This document shows, in pieces, positions 17,101 through 18,189 of a DNA stretch of 18,189 nt. The notes beneath the pieces are model-generated. The model was not told the DNA's origin and ran no database searches. It worked only from the letters and a program-made list of their open reading frames with translations. Origin of the DNA: Pelagophyceae sp. CCMP2097. Its lineage: Eukaryota; Sar; Pelagophyceae. Both the position numbers and the translations under genes were made by a program. Positions within the stretch are counted from its first letter, which is position 1. The number at the start of each line of letters is the position of its first letter. The DNA lies in NCBI GenBank assembly GCA_026770575.1, contig MU657262.1:126516-144704 (forward strand), read 5' to 3'.

Positions 17101-17953
17101 GAGCCAGCCAATCACCTTCTCCTCGTCAAAGTTGCCCATCATGCCCTTGCTGCACTCCTTGTTAAGCTTGGCCACGCGCTGCGCCGCGCGCGCCTCGTCG
17201 ACGTCGTCGCCCTGCGGCCGCTCGCCCTTGAGCAGCTCGAGGAGAAGCATGCGCACGTGGCGGTACTCGTGCCCCAGCTCCGAGTTCAAATAGTCGATGA
17301 GCGACCCGTCGTGCGCCGCCTCCCACGCGGCCTTGCCCGCGCGCAGCTGCGCAGGGGAAGCGTCAAAAGCGGCCGAAGAGGCCCCGCGACCCGGGAGAGG
17401 CCCCCGCGAGAAGTCCCCGCGAGAGGCCCGGGTCCCGGGGTCCGGGAGTCCCTTCTTCGGGGCTCACCTCGTCGGGCGGCCGCGTCGTGAAGAGTTCGAT
17501 GAGGGCCTCTTCATCGCAGCCGATGCCTTTGCAGGCGGCGTCCACCACGTCCTTAAAGTACACCGCCGGCGGCGCCATGGCCAGGCAGAGCATGCGGCCG
17601 TAGTCCGACCCCGTCTCCGACTTGACCTCTGAACGCAGATCCTTGTCGTAGAGTTGGCGGTAGACGGCGGCCACGCGCGCCAGCGCCGCCTTGGGCTGGC
17701 CGCAAAGAGTCGACACGAGTAAAGCGTCGTCGCACCCGACGCCCGTGAGGCCACCCTTCATAGCGCGGTGCGCGTTCTCCGCGTCCAGCTGCGCCGCTTT
17801 GCCCTGGAGGGAGGCGTTGACACCCTGGAGAGCTTGGCAGCATTCGACGAGCGTGTCAGCGTCGTCCAAGCCGCCGCCGCGCGCGGCCACGATCGCGGAA
17901 ACGACGCCGTGCGCCGCCCGCGCCGCCGAATCGACGAGTATTTGGTCGGCCAT
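14151..17953 (-). CDS. Eight-repeat annexin fused to an Ala/Glu coil and a duplicated C-terminal domain
   Basis: Exons in transcript order are 17953-17468, 17346-16989, 16939-16801, 16681-16235, 16173-15698, 15559-15228, 15172-14867 and 14819-14151; phases agree and the sum is ~1070 aa. Residues 1-60 are a non-annexin head. Annexin repeats lie near 62-126, 132-205, 225-285, 290-372, 422-486, 490-556, 574-642 and 645-713, with loops such as GVGCDD, GIGCDE, GLGTND, GLGADG, GSGTDE and GLGTSD. Annexins bind acidic membranes through Ca2+ in these loops; the canonical GxGT is kept mainly in repeats 5, 7 and 8. After a Pro-rich stretch (HPPPPPND) come a 102-aa Ala/Glu repeat (747-848) and a 222-aa C-terminal part with two copies of an unrecognised domain split by an Asp-rich linker. 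The exon 3 donor (gtcacg) is weak and may be wrong. The fusion rests on introns 15173-15227 and 14820-14866, both gtgcgt...ag and in phase. Separate genes remain possible, but the Ala/Glu exon has no in-frame ATG of its own. Confidence 0.8.
14440..14520 (-). repeat. Asp-rich coding microsatellite
   Basis: GAC/GAT/GAG runs on the minus strand encode an acidic linker (DDEGGDEDDEDDDDDDGDD) between the two copies of the C-terminal domain of the annexin fusion. Such a linker may bind cations or basic partners, which is inference. Confidence 0.85.
14931..15060. repeat. 60-bp coding minisatellite (Ala/Glu repeat)
   Basis: The blocks 14941-15000 and 15001-15060 are identical except for one base, and the repeat pattern decays on both sides through 14867-15172. 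On the minus strand it encodes a ~20-residue unit (RAEAEAEAEAAAQAEAAAAT), predicted to be one long charged helix. Confidence 0.95.
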
Positions 17954-18093
17954 CGCGCCGCGCGATCCGCGGGAGGGAGTTGAGGAGCGGTTGCTGGCCA
18001 CCCAATTGCCGGGAAGCGAAATATTTGGGATTGAAAAAGAATTGAAAGATAGGAATTCCTACAGCAACTTTCCCGGGTTCCTTACAATTGTTG
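17954..18093. promoter_or_regulatory. Upstream region of the annexin gene
   Basis: Base composition falls abruptly from GC-rich to AT-rich within ~60 bp of the annexin ATG (17953). The frame is open upstream to 18001 but only from a GTG codon. This is probably the promoter and 5' UTR; no defined element is recognised. Confidence 0.4.
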
Positions 18094-18156
18094 AGGACCC
18101 GAAGGGTCCTTGCCGTTTATTCAACGTCAGTTTACGGCAAGGGCCCTTCGGGTCCT
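18094..18156. repeat. 23-bp inverted repeat (hairpin), 17-nt loop
   Basis: The arms 18094-18116 and 18134-18156 are complementary except for one position (a G-T pair when folded). The outer part of each arm, GGACCCGAAGGGTCC-like, is itself nearly palindromic. It stands in an AT-rich spacer. It could be a small inverted-repeat element or a structured RNA; no coding region overlaps it. Confidence 0.9.
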
Positions 18157-18189
18157 TTGATTGAAGGATTACCAGGGGCAATTATGTCT

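Noticed and set aside
15775..17490. 571-aa open frame on the plus strand
   Set aside because: It is antisense to annexin exons whose repeats, splice sites and phases are convincing; the frame is open because GC-rich DNA lacks stops.

Overview
This is nuclear DNA from a compact, GC-rich eukaryote with many short introns (about 44-255 nt). Eleven genes lie on both strands and most are spliced. Short intergenic spacers, GC-rich codon use, a secreted CC/Cys-rich protein, a MYND-RING-Sel1 protein and a D-3-phosphoglycerate dehydrogenase with an ACT domain suggest a picoplanktonic stramenopile alga of the pelagophyte type (an Aureococcus-like genome). That placement is inference. Exon structures were built by hand from reading frame, splice dinucleotides and phase; where the total is divisible by three and the phases agree, they are fairly secure.

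Layout. 1-443: AT-rich spacer opening with a degenerate tRNA-Met-like sequence followed by an A-rich stretch. 444-2092 (+): secreted Cys-rich protein with about eight exons. 2433-3999 (+): phosphoglycerate dehydrogenase, 3 exons, 445 aa. 4463-4865 (-): cytochrome c oxidase subunit 6B, 3 exons, 84 aa. 5024-5508 (+): 146-aa acidic orphan, 2 exons, sharing a 158-bp divergent promoter region with COX6B. 5601-6120 (-): 143-aa Pro-rich orphan. 6442-7338 (-): secreted Sel1-repeat protein. 7523-9277 (+): GT61-like glycosyltransferase, 3 exons, 534 aa. 9405-10271 (+): ORF with a PAN-like Cys-rich C-terminus. 10496-12598 (-): second GT61-type glycosyltransferase, 9 exons, 470 aa. 12909-13951 (+): MYND-RING-Sel1 gene whose 5' part carries two stops and a frameshift. 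14151-17953 (-): very large annexin gene, 8 exons, about 1070 aa. 17954-18189: AT-rich spacer with a 23-bp-arm hairpin.

Functional picture. Two housekeeping genes (serine biosynthesis and respiratory complex IV) sit beside a set that looks devoted to the secretory pathway and cell surface: two GT61-like enzymes, a PAN-like protein, a CC/Cys-rich secreted protein and a secreted Sel1 protein. The most unusual object is the annexin gene. Eight annexin repeats (two tetrads, as in vertebrate annexin A6) are spliced in frame to an Ala/Glu repeat coil and then to a tandemly duplicated ~85-aa domain I do not recognise, the two copies being separated by an Asp-rich linker.

A recurring feature is the 5' splice site: about 11 of some 27 inferred introns begin GTGCGT or GTGCGC rather than GTRAGT.
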